Below are positions 47,401 through 56,313 of a stretch of 64,000 nt of DNA, one piece after another. The stretch is from Anaerophaga thermohalophila DSM 12881 (GTDB taxonomy: Bacteria; Bacteroidota; Bacteroidia; Bacteroidales; Marinilabiliaceae). A program made the translations under genes and the position numbers. The notes beneath the pieces were generated by a model that had not been told where the DNA came from, searched no databases, and saw only the letters and a list, made by a program, of their open reading frames with translations. The stretch spans positions 183,043 to 247,042 of the forward strand of contig NZ_AEWI01000001.1 in NCBI RefSeq assembly GCF_000191885.1, read 5' to 3'. Numbering within the stretch: the first letter of the stretch is position 1; every line of letters starts with the position of its first letter.

Positions 47401-50101
47401 TAATCCAAACAGAACCATCACCTATTCTCCATCCTATATGTTTATAGGCTCCGATGAATTTGTTTATCGTGTTTCCGATGTGCATGGCGACAACGATATT
47501 GCCACGGTTTCGGTTAATGTTTCTGAAATAATACCTGTTGTACTCGTAGCCAATGACGATTCAAGAGCAACCGAATTCGAAACACCTGTTACTATTGATG
47601 TTCTTGATAACGACTTCGGCTTGGAAAACCTGCCACTCAACGTTGAGATTACATCATCCCCGACTATGGGAACTGCCGGGGTTAATACCGACAATACGGT
47701 TACATTCACTCCTGCGAATGACTTTAGTGGAGCCATTAATTTTGAATATACTGTAACTGATGTCAATGGAGCTTCCGACAATGCAAATATCATTGTTATT
47801 GTTCTTGAAGAAGGCGTAACAAACCATATACCTGAAGCAACCGATGACAATGCAAATACATACATCAATGAACCGATTGACATCAGCGTTTTAAATAACG
47901 ATGCCGGCCTGCAGGATGGCTTCGGAAAGATGGAAATTATTTCGGAGCCCTTATTTGGCAATGCTTCTGTTAATGAAGACAGAACAATCAACTATTCACC
48001 TTCATACATGTTTGTAGGAAACGATGCCTTTGTTTACCGCATTTCAGACATTCATGGCGATAACGACATTGCAACCGTTTCGATTAATGTTATTGACATA
48101 AATTCAATAACACCCGTTGCAAACGATGATTCCAGAGCTACTGAATTCGAAACAGCAGTAATAGTAGATGTTTTATCAAATGATTCAGGACTGGAAAATC
48201 AGCCCGTCAATGTTGAAATATCATCAGCCCCTACCGATGGTACCGCTACGATAAACAACGACAACTCGGTAACGTTTACACCTGAAACCGGATTTTCCGG
48301 TGAAGTTACCTTTGAATACACTGTTACTGATAACAACGGCGCTTCCGATGATGCCATGGTAACAATCCTTGTCCTTGAAGAAGGTTTTACAAATCATATA
48401 CCGGTGGCAAACGATGATGAAGCCACAACCATCATGAATGTTCCGGTAGAAATTGCCGTTTTAAGCAACGATGCAGGACTGGAAGACGGATTTGGAAATC
48501 TGGAAATTATGTCAGAACCTCACTTTGGAAATGTCACAATAACCGAAGACAGGTCCATCCATTATTCCCCATCTTATATGTTTGTAGGTTATGACACTTT
48601 TGTTTATCGCGTTTCCGATATTCATGGCGACAACGACATAGCCACGGTTTCGGTTAATGTTTCTGAAATAATACCTGTTGTACCCGTAGCCAATGACGAT
48701 TCAAGAGCTACAGAATTCGAAACGCCTGTTAATATTGATGTGCTGCGAAATGATACCGGATTGGACAATTCACCGGTAACCGTCTCAGTCACAACCAATC
48801 CTCCAGAAGAAGAAGGAACAGTTGCTGTAAATTCCGATAACACCGTAACTTTTACGCCTGCTTCCGGATTTGTTGGAACATCTACGTTTTTTTATTCAGT
48901 CACTGATGCAAATAATGCGAGTGATAACGCTAAAGTAACTGTCACAGTTCTTGAAAAAGGAATAGAAAATCATGTACCTGTTGCCAACGATGATCAAGCT
49001 GTGACGTACGTCAACACACCTGTCAGAATCGATGTAACAGCCAATGATTCCGGTCTCGAAGATGGAATAGAAAGTGTAAGTATAGTACAACATTCATTTT
49101 CGGGAACTGCTATAATAAATAAAGAAAATATTATCATCTTCATTCCGTCCTATTACAAAACCGGGACAACATCTTTTGTATATAAAGTCACTGATATACA
49201 TGGTGATTACGATATGGCTACTGTAACAGTAACCATCAGGGATGAAGAAAACATAATTCCAGAAGCATCTGACGACCATACCACAACCGCACAGGAAACG
49301 CCAGTTAACATAAATATTCTTGCTAATGATACAGGAATCAATGATACGCCTCTGCGCGTTGAAATCATTTCTCCTTCTCAGGATGGTACTGCAGTTGTTG
49401 AAAATGATTTGACGGTCACCTTTACACCCAATCAGGAATTTCTGGGACAAACAACTTTCACTTACAGAGTTACTGACGCAAACAACGATTACGACAATGC
49501 GGTAGTTAATATAACTGTTTTTGAAAGTATCATAGCCGTCAACGACACGTTAAATCTTGAATTCAACAAGACAGGAAACATCAATGTATTGACAAACGAT
49601 ACAGGCATTGATAACAAACCACTGTCTGTGAGAATTTTTGAACATCCCCAAAACGGAAATGCAACCATAGACAACAGCGGAAACGTTGTTTATGATCCAT
49701 TCTTCGACTTCTCCGGAACTGATGCTCTAATCTATGAAATTTGCAACACTGACAATCCTGAAAATTGCAGCACAGCCGAACTATTTATTAAAGTAGAAGA
49801 ACCGGTTGAAGAAGATATTGATGGCATTCGGATTCCCGAAGGATTTTCTCCGGATGGCGATGGCATCAACGATTATTTTGTTATCGAAGGAAGCGAAAAG
49901 TATTCCCGTATATCTGTCAGGATATATAACCGTTGGGGCGCGTTAATATATAAGGATAATAACTATAATAATGACTGGGACGGCAAAACAGGAAAGACCC
50001 TCGGTTCCGATGCGCTTATTTCAACTGGCACCTATTTCTATTACATAAAAGTTATAGATAACGGCAAAGAATACAAAGGAAATGTCTTTCTTAAAAAATA
50101 A
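41479..50101 (+). CDS. Giant multidomain surface protein with type IX secretion (type B) sorting domain; one frameshift
   Basis: About 2870 residues after joining two frames. A signal peptide (to about 24) is followed by a G8-like start (SGSWDDPATWGG), a YDG domain, then seven MBG-type repeats of about 85 residues (motifs Y-G-D-x-x-P and D-N-N-Y-x-F, to 44.24 kb). Next come about five YDG repeats (K-x-Y-D-G/N-T, 44.5-45.83 kb) and about 14 cadherin-like/Ig repeats (45.83-49.8 kb). The last 95 residues (IPEGFSPDGDGINDYF, IYNRWG, GTYFYYIKV) are a CHU_C gliding-motility/type B sorting domain. A TAA at 42709-42711 breaks the frame after GNITVA; the next base frame continues KKDLQITATADDISYG without loss, so one extra base before an A6 run explains it. 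It is probably an adhesin, secreted with the PorP-like protein that follows. Confidence 0.88.
46400..49250 (+). repeat. Higher-order 570-bp tandem repeat inside the surface-protein gene
   Basis: Paired Ig/cadherin-like domains recur with a 570-bp (190-codon) period: the motif N-D-D/N-S-R-A-T-E-F-E-T begins at about 46400, 46970, 47540, 48110 and 48680. The stretch 46940-47181 is identical to 48080-48321, two periods away, while neighbouring units differ by many changes. That points to recent duplication or gene conversion. Confidence 0.85.
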
Positions 50102-50158
50102 GGAACAAAACCATCCATGTAAATCAACAATATATTAACAACAATAACCTTATGAATA

Positions 50159-51055
50159 ATGAAACTCTATAAATTTATTTCATCAGTCATATTAATAGCG
50201 GCCTCTATAAGTATTGATACTTTTGCCCAGGAACAACCATTGTTTACAAACTATGTAAATAACCCTTTGGAAATAAATCCGGCTATTCCCGGAACTGAGA
50301 CGGGACTGAACATGAATCTTTTAACACGTCATCAATGGATTGGTTTGGATGGCGGCCCGGCATCATATAATTTTGCTGCACACACACCTTATCCCGGACA
50401 AAATTTTGGGCTGGGACTGAATATAATGACTGAAAAAATAGGTCCGGTAAATAACACGAACTTCGCCGCTTCATACGCCTATCAGATAAAGATTTTTGAC
50501 AACATTAATTTGTCGATGGGATTGCAGGCCGGCCTGAATATTTACAATGCAGCAATAAGTAATCTTGATTTAATAGAAAGCAACGATGTTAATTTCCAGG
50601 AAGACATCAAAAGAACAACGCCCAATTTCGGTTTTGGCGGTTACCTGTATACCGATAAATATTATGCCGGCATTTCAGCGCCCCGTTTGATCCATGTTAG
50701 ACTGAACGATGAATACAGAGAAAGTTCCGAAGCTTATAATCCCGGTGTTTTTTTAATGGGAGGTTATAACTTTTCTATTAATCCCGAATGGGTATTTCTT
50801 CCATCATCACTCGTCCTTTTGCGCGGTGGTTCCCCTATTATTGCTGACATTACAACTCAATTCCTGTTTCAAAAAAGTTATTACATGGGAATCCATTACA
50901 GAATTGGTGATGCAATAGGTGCTTTTTTCAATATTCAAATAACCGAAGAGTTAAAAGCCGGATACGCTTATGATTTTACTCTGAATAAACTGGCAAGAGC
51001 AAACAGTGGTACCCATGAATTCATTATCTCTTATAATTTACAGAATCTCTGGTAA
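50159..51055 (+). CDS. PorP/SprF-family type IX secretion-associated outer-membrane protein
   Basis: A 298-residue protein with a signal peptide (to about 23, DTFAQEQP). It has the PorP/SprF opening (PLFTNYVNNPLEINPAIPGT and LTRHQWIGLDGGPASYNF) and a beta-rich body ending in an aromatic residue, an outer-membrane barrel. Such proteins are usually encoded next to large surface proteins with a type B sorting domain (as SprF with SprB) and help deliver or anchor them. Here it starts 57 bp after the giant protein's stop codon, so the two are almost certainly an operon and a functional pair. Confidence 0.93.
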   Translation: MKLYKFISSVILIAASISIDTFAQEQPLFTNYVNNPLEINPAIPGTETGLNMNLLTRHQWIGLDGGPASYNFAAHTPYPGQNFGLGLNIMTEKIGPVNNTNFAASYAYQIKIFDNINLSMGLQAGLNIYNAAISNLDLIESNDVNFQEDIKRTTPNFGFGGYLYTDKYYAGISAPRLIHVRLNDEYRESSEAYNPGVFLMGGYNFSINPEWVFLPSSLVLLRGGSPIIADITTQFLFQKSYYMGIHYRIGDAIGAFFNIQITEELKAGYAYDFTLNKLARANSGTHEFIISYNLQNLW

Positions 51056-51192
51056 AATCTTTTTATCGAATTTTAATTTAACTCTAACAGTCTATTATAC
51101 TACCAACAGTTACTTTAAACACAAAAAATTAATTATTAGCTTATTGCAAAAAGTCAACAAACTTTTTTTTTAAACTACCTCTTTGCAAAATA

Positions 51193-51240
51193 CAACAAGT
51201 TACTGAATTCTTTCTCTATTAGAAATTCAGTAGCTTGTTG
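51193..51240. other. 17-bp near-perfect inverted repeat after the PorP-like gene
   Basis: CAACAAGTTACTGAATT is inverted at 51224-51240 (AATTCAGTAGCTTGTTG), with one wobble pair and a 14-base loop. It is 137 bp past the stop codon. It could fold into a strong RNA hairpin ending transcription of the surface-protein operon, but no long T-tract follows on the plus strand. Confidence 0.5.
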
Positions 51241-51256
51241 TTCTTGTTGTCTATAT

Positions 51257-51449
51257 GAGCCCGGTTTGAAAAGCACCTTTGTTGCCAAACTCGTTGTTGT
51301 TTTAAATTTTTGAAGCGAACATGACAAAGTTTGTCTCAAAAGTTTATGAATGAAACGAGCATGGCACGGTTTGTTACATAAGAACATGTATAAAACTCAA
51401 TTATGCGAGGTCCATCAGACCAATAACTTAGATAAATTTTATACTGATA
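51257..51449 (+). repeat. Partial composite A/C element followed by a second family C copy
   Basis: The family A left half (GAGCCCGGTTTGAAAAGC to TTTTAAATTTTT) joins a family C head (GAAGCGAACATGACAAAG, 51312-51349) at the same junction as the composite at 40657. A second, near-complete family C copy then runs 51350-51449 (ATGAAACGAGCATGGCACGG to TTTTATACTGAT). The A right half is missing. Confidence 0.75.
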
Positions 51450-51479
51450 AATAAACTTCGTAATTACGGACTTCGCAGA

Positions 51480-51950
51480 CCTTGTAAATAACACTTTCCG
51501 GAGTTTATTCCCGTCCGAGCATAATGCTGAAATTGCCTGTCTCTGTGATGAGCCATTGATCCGGACAGTCCCGTCCGAATAATACTCGCCGGGAATATCA
51601 ATGCAAAAGTACACGCCCTCTATTAAAGTATCTTTTTGAGCAATGGACCTAATGTCAACAATGGCACTGCCTGTTCCGTTCTCCCTGACCGATTGGACAA
51701 ACTTAATTCCTCCCAGTGATGTGTTTACGTTCTGGGTTTCCCCTTCCCGGTGGTATTTTGGCTGTTGCTTTTCCTTTCCGGTTGCTGTAACTGAGACCCA
51801 GTCTTTTCCAACCACGTTCAGGCTCGTTTCAAATTCCATTAACTGGCCTTCGACCCTTATGCCGGTCAAATTGCCCCAGGCCATCACTTCGGTTTGAGCC
51901 TAAACATTATTTGCAACCAACAAATTCATGAACAGGAAAAACGCGACCAT
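51480..51950 (-). pseudogene. N-terminal remnant of a secreted beta-sandwich protein, probably a glycoside hydrolase
   Basis: From the ATG at 51950 the frame encodes a signal peptide (MVAFFLFMNLLVANNV), then an in-frame TAG (51900-51902), then AQTEVMAWGNLTGIRVEGQL and about 130 more codons of beta-rich sequence (VEGVYFCIDIPGEYYSDGT-like pattern). It loses coding character near 51480, shortly before a family C repeat. Both the stop in the signal peptide and the missing C-terminus show a dead gene. The N-terminal pattern is like the beta-sandwich of large secreted glycosidases, but I cannot name the family. Confidence 0.65.
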
Positions 51951-52125
51951 CCTGACACCAAAAAATGAATGACAAAGCCTTTGAAGTTTTACTTTTTTTA
52001 TCATTTCTATTCTGATTATTGCTATTGTACATTTTTAATCTCTAGTTTTCTGTTCCTGTCCGCTCGTTTCCGGACGCCGAACTTTGCTCTGCGCTCCTCC
52101 TATGAGGGCAATTGCTGTTTTATTA

Positions 52126-52252
52126 GTAAGATGCTTGAAAAACATAAACCCCAACCAATCTTCCATACCATGGCCACTTATATTCTGTTATCGTGTCAGA
52201 ATGAATGCCCACAAAATCTCCGCCTCTTTGAATAAACCGCTCAAATGCCTGT
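52126..52252 (-). pseudogene. ThuA-like domain fragment
   Basis: A 42-codon open stretch reads QAFERFIQRGGDFVGIHSDT, then EYKWPWYGRLVG. This is the conserved core of ThuA-like (trehalose utilization) proteins, including the G-G-x-F-V-G-I-H and W-P-W-Y-x-x-L-V-G motifs. Stops bound it on both sides and neither end of the gene is present. It follows the thioredoxin gene by 15 bp in the same direction. Confidence 0.65.
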
Positions 52253-52266
52253 TATTGAAAGACCTG

Positions 52267-53460
52267 TTAATAATACCTGCCAATCATCGGATGATCGACA
52301 ATTGTTTTCTTAAGTTCAGCCGGATCAACAGCCCCCTGGCATTTCCAAACCACTTTCCCCCCGGGCTCGATTAACATTGAATAAGGCAAAGCACCGTTCC
52401 ATTCAGGATCAATAGCCTCGATCAGTTTATAATGATCCCCTTCGCTGTAAATATAATTTTGAATAGCAGAATGAGCATTCTGAAGGAACTCCTGTACCTT
52501 CTCCCTGTTTTCCATTTTATCGACTGACAGCGAAATAAATTCAAAGTCTCGCTGCCCGTACATTCGCTGAATTTTCACCAGATCGGGATACTCAATAACA
52601 CATGGAGCGCACCAGGTTGCCCAAACATTAATTAAACGAAGTTTTTTCGAATCGTTTTCCACCAGCTTCCTGATCCCGGCAAGGTCCAGGTCTGAAAGAT
52701 TCACCGGCTTCTCCTCCCAGATTTTGTCCGCTCTTTGGGCCAAATCCTGCTTCCAGCCCCACTTAATCGAACACCCGAACGATTTGGTAACGGGATTTTC
52801 CACTGTTTTCCCTGCCAGCACGGCATCAGTCGCCGCCCGCAGGTTCTCCGCATTGCCCGTTCCCGGTTTCTCATGCTGGTCCAGGTTCCCTACATATCTC
52901 AGTTTCCGCTCCCGGTCAAACACAAAAACATGGGGAGTCGTCGTCGGACCATAATTCAACGAAACAGCCTCATTATCGCCATCATACAAAAACGGAAAAT
53001 TAAAATGCTTGTCCGCCGCCCGTATCCGCATGTTTTCATACGAGTCATCCAGGTCAGAATACCCGCATTCTTCCGGTAGCAGAGCCAGGTTACTGTTCGG
53101 CATGATCGCGACCACCTGCACGCCCCGGTCCTTATATTCAGCCGTATAGCGGATCAGTCGGTCTTCATAGGCCTGCGCTGTCGGACAATGAAGACAGGTA
53201 AATACAACAACCAGAACTTTGGCATCCGAAAAATCCTTTAAGCTGACCTGGTTCCCGTTCATGTCGGGCAAGGTAAAGTCAGGAGCCTCCATTCCTATCT
53301 TCAGGGTCTTCACCTCCTGCTTCTCCACGTACTGAGGATGAGGAACGAATAAATTCCCGGTCCTGTTATTTTCACTCTGCTTATTTGTCTGACAAGAAAC
53401 CAGACAAGCCATCAAACCAATTAATATAAAACTGATGCTGTACCTTTTCATAATCTTCAT
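52267..53460 (-). CDS. Lipoprotein with two thioredoxin-like domains
   Basis: 397 residues; a lipobox (CLVSC, cysteine near 23) places it in the cell envelope. The first domain (about 52-210) is AhpC/TSA-like (GMEAPDFTLPDMNGNQVSL) with a C-L-H-C motif in the usual C-x-x-C place. The second (about 265-390) is TlpA/ResA-like with WATWCAPC. It resembles redoxin lipoproteins encoded in Bacteroidota sugar loci and probably handles thiol-disulfide exchange in the periplasm, but a specific role in glycan use is not shown. The start could also be the second Met, three codons in. Confidence 0.85.
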   Translation of the reverse strand: MKIMKRYSISFILIGLMACLVSCQTNKQSENNRTGNLFVPHPQYVEKQEVKTLKIGMEAPDFTLPDMNGNQVSLKDFSDAKVLVVVFTCLHCPTAQAYEDRLIRYTAEYKDRGVQVVAIMPNSNLALLPEECGYSDLDDSYENMRIRAADKHFNFPFLYDGDNEAVSLNYGPTTTPHVFVFDRERKLRYVGNLDQHEKPGTGNAENLRAATDAVLAGKTVENPVTKSFGCSIKWGWKQDLAQRADKIWEEKPVNLSDLDLAGIRKLVENDSKKLRLINVWATWCAPCVIEYPDLVKIQRMYGQRDFEFISLSVDKMENREKVQEFLQNAHSAIQNYIYSEGDHYKLIEAIDPEWNGALPYSMLIEPGGKVVWKCQGAVDPAELKKTIVDHPMIGRYY

Positions 53461-53785
53461 ATTTATGAACTCATTGAGTTAATGCCAAAAAATTATATCA
53501 TCTTTCTGTATCCCCGGAAATCAATCTATCGCCCCCTATTTCCGTTTATCCGTACTCCAACTGTCATCCGGGAGTAATAAAAAACTAAACCTGCGACTTA
53601 AAACATTATCCATATTTCGAATTATAAATTTCGTACAATCATCAGGTTATTAAAATCTATTTCGAGGAATTTTTTTAATTCGCTAATTGACAACCAACAA
53701 ATACATTTTTCCGATTACATTAACTCTTTGTCCGTTCCCATCTTTTTCTTAAATTCCCATTCCAGTTTATTCCCTTTTTCTTCCT

Positions 53786-54913
53786 TCAATCTGGCCAGCT
53801 CTTTTTAAACACGCGATACGAATGAGGCATAATAGTTACCCCGAATGAATGGGTCGGTTTTACCTCTCCCCGCAAATAAGGACTTTCATCCTTTATCTCT
53901 GCATGAAAACGAATTATCGAATCATTTATAGGAACTACTGTCGATCCGTCTTTTTGTTTTACGGACATCATCATCGTATCCCAGTCAAAGCTGGTACCTT
54001 TACCTTGCCATGGTGTCCGGTAGGATTCCCTGATCTTTGTATTTAAAAGCTGCCTGTAGTCAAACAAAACGATTTCCGGAGCCTTGGCAAACAAGGTGAT
54101 CCATAACTGCTCTGCATACCTATCCATTCCCATTTGCACTCCGCCTCCGTCAACCCAGCCACCAAAATTAAAACCTGGACGAAGATTATCAAAATACCGG
54201 AAAATATTATATCCCAGGTACTGTTGTAAATGCTGGGCTGAAGACGGATCACGGGTTTCAGTTCCGGTCCAGATGCCGTCAAAGATCTTCGGCCCATGAA
54301 CCAAATCAAATCCCAACCCCTGAAAATGATCGTACCAGTTTGGATATTTAATAATGATCTTAACCTCCGGATTCACGCTCTTTGCTGCGATGATCACTAA
54401 ATCCTGACCAGCCTCCGTCATTAACTTTGTCCGGTATTCCGTCCAGCTCATATCCCCTTTTGCTTTGATGCACAGATCACACTTGCAGTTGGTAAAAAAG
54501 AAATCATCAAAAATAAACTGATCAAAATGGTTGGCCGTGTATTCCGCAATCTCTTTCACTTTTTCCCGGTTTTTCGGATTGGTGTAACAAAATGTCTGAA
54601 AATTGTTCGATTCATTGATCGTATAGGTAATGCCGCCTGCTACCTTAACACCACGATCCTGAAAATATTTTTTAGCCTGCTCTATGGTTTTATCCGGGAC
54701 AATCAGCAGATCGCGGTGCGTCTCCAGGTATATCTTATCCACTTTCGCTTGGGCTGATATGGCTTGCCAGGTCGAGTCGAGCCAATGCATATCTTTCATC
54801 TTTGCGACTTCATATGCGCGGGTATATACTGAAACTTTAAAACTTTTATAATTTCCGGCATATACCCCGAGGCCAATGCATAAAAAAATAAATAGATAAC
54901 CGATTTTTTTCAT
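53786..54913 (-). CDS. Secreted TIM-barrel-like protein of unknown function, probable C-terminal frameshift
   Basis: 375 residues from the ATG at 54913 (MKKIGYLFIFLCIGLGVYAG signal). FDDFFFTNCKCDLCIKAKGD carries a C-x-C-x-x-C cluster and acidic residues, followed by SWTEYRTKLM and IIIKYPNWYDHF; the pattern suggests a (beta/alpha)8 glycosidase-like fold. I do not recognise the family. The frame ends RVFKKSWPD, but another frame continues sensibly from the same point (ELARLKEEKGNKLEWEFKKK) to a stop at 53715, so one missing A in the short A run at about 53803 probably truncates it. It follows the AGE epimerase gene with almost no gap. Confidence 0.55.
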   Translation of the reverse strand: MKKIGYLFIFLCIGLGVYAGNYKSFKVSVYTRAYEVAKMKDMHWLDSTWQAISAQAKVDKIYLETHRDLLIVPDKTIEQAKKYFQDRGVKVAGGITYTINESNNFQTFCYTNPKNREKVKEIAEYTANHFDQFIFDDFFFTNCKCDLCIKAKGDMSWTEYRTKLMTEAGQDLVIIAAKSVNPEVKIIIKYPNWYDHFQGLGFDLVHGPKIFDGIWTGTETRDPSSAQHLQQYLGYNIFRYFDNLRPGFNFGGWVDGGGVQMGMDRYAEQLWITLFAKAPEIVLFDYRQLLNTKIRESYRTPWQGKGTSFDWDTMMMSVKQKDGSTVVPINDSIIRFHAEIKDESPYLRGEVKPTHSFGVTIMPHSYRVFKKSWPD

Positions 54914-54939
54914 AATTATGCAGTTCCTTTTGAACAACA

Positions 54940-56214
54940 TTATTTCTTATCAACCACATTAATCATACTGAGTCCCATCCGGCTGTTGTGGTAGGGGCAG
55001 CGCCACATGCTGGCTTTCAGTCCATGCACATCCGCCTTCCCGTCTTCTGAAACAGAGCTGTACCACTCACCGTATTTTCGGTCGATCATGTTGTCTTTTA
55101 TCCAGTTCCATGTGTGAACTGCAGCTTCCAAATACTTTCTATCACCCGATATCCGCCAGGCATTCAACAGCCCGTTCACGCTTTCCGCCTGACACCACCA
55201 CTGTAAATCTCGTCGGAAATGATTACCGTTCCTTTCATAGATCAGCGAACCGTCCGTATTCATGGCCTCCTTCATCTGGGCATCCACCAGGTCGATAGCG
55301 ATCATTTTCGTCCTCGACTTCAATTCAGCATCTCCCATTACCTCAGCCGTCTCTGTCAAAAGCCACGAGGTTTCGATATCATGACCATACGAATCGATAT
55401 CCTCCAGGCTTTGCCATTCCCTGTTGAAGAAAAGCATCAGGTGATGTGTTCGCGGATTATAGATCCTGCTGATCAGCACCTCCGTCAAAGCCTTCAGCTG
55501 CCGGTGTAGCCCCTCATCCTTCCAGACCCGGTACAGATTTGTATATGCTTCCAGCACATGAATATGCGTGTTCATCGTCTTGACAGCCACCCCTGCGCCG
55601 TCATAGCCATACCTTTCCGGCTTCTGCCAGTCGCGGGTAAATGATTCGATATAGCCGCCATATTCCGGGTCGAAGGCATGATCTTCCAGACAGCGATATA
55701 GCCCGATAGCCTGATCCAGGCTTTCCTTGTTTTGGGTAGCACGATAATGCTCCGATAATCCATAAATCGCATATGCAATTCCATAAGTTTGTTTGTCTGT
55801 ATCTTTAGCCATTCCGTCAGCATTCAGGGTCCAGTAGACTCCTCCCTCCTCTTTATCAATAAAATGATCAATAAAATAGCGTTGTGCCCGGTTTGACAGA
55901 TTCAAAAACAGGGAATCGCCCAATATCCGGTATGCCGATGAAAATGTCCATAAAATTCTGGCATTCAAAACACAACCTTTATCTGCATTTTCAATCGGGG
56001 TCCCGTCAAAAGCAAGAGCGCCATAAAAGCCTCCGCGGGGGTCCACCGAATACTTCTCCCAAAAAGGCAGGATATTCCCCTTTAAATCACTGATGATTTC
56101 CTGATAAAGAATAGCCTCCTTATCTACCCTTGAACAGGAAAAGGAGAAAACGGAACTTGACAGTAAAAGCAGCATTCCTATCCTTCTTATTCTTATATTG
56201 AATATTCCTTTCAT
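54940..56214 (-). CDS. Exported AGE-family epimerase (cellobiose/mannobiose 2-epimerase-like), lipoprotein
   Basis: 424 residues with a lipoprotein signal (cysteine 27, FSFSC). It has the (alpha/alpha)6 barrel of N-acylglucosamine 2-epimerases and the motifs of the cellobiose 2-epimerase branch: MNTHIHVLEAY, DSYGHDIETSWLL, WWCQAESVNG and MWRCPYHNSRM, whose histidines are the catalytic and binding residues. The family interconverts the reducing-end glucose and mannose of beta-1,4 disaccharides. Most characterised members are cytoplasmic, so export is notable. It lies between a GH9 gene and an unknown secreted protein, consistent with glucan or mannan breakdown. Confidence 0.82.
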   Translation of the reverse strand: MKGIFNIRIRRIGMLLLLSSSVFSFSCSRVDKEAILYQEIISDLKGNILPFWEKYSVDPRGGFYGALAFDGTPIENADKGCVLNARILWTFSSAYRILGDSLFLNLSNRAQRYFIDHFIDKEEGGVYWTLNADGMAKDTDKQTYGIAYAIYGLSEHYRATQNKESLDQAIGLYRCLEDHAFDPEYGGYIESFTRDWQKPERYGYDGAGVAVKTMNTHIHVLEAYTNLYRVWKDEGLHRQLKALTEVLISRIYNPRTHHLMLFFNREWQSLEDIDSYGHDIETSWLLTETAEVMGDAELKSRTKMIAIDLVDAQMKEAMNTDGSLIYERNGNHFRRDLQWWCQAESVNGLLNAWRISGDRKYLEAAVHTWNWIKDNMIDRKYGEWYSSVSEDGKADVHGLKASMWRCPYHNSRMGLSMINVVDKK

Positions 56215-56313
56215 GATCCTTTATTTATGAATATTCTGAAGTATTTAAACGCAAAGCAGCGAGCCGGGATTCACGCCAAGCCTCAAAGATGGAGGGAACA
56301 CCCGCACCCGAGC

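Noticed and set aside
46360..49450. Long antisense open frames opposite the adhesin repeats
   Set aside because: They recur with the repeat period and have no signal, domain or start context; they are shadows of the repetitive plus-strand coding sequence.
51336..51887. Intact 183-residue protein gene
   Set aside because: The C-terminal part is encoded by family C repeat sequence, and the real start with its signal peptide lies upstream of an in-frame TAG.
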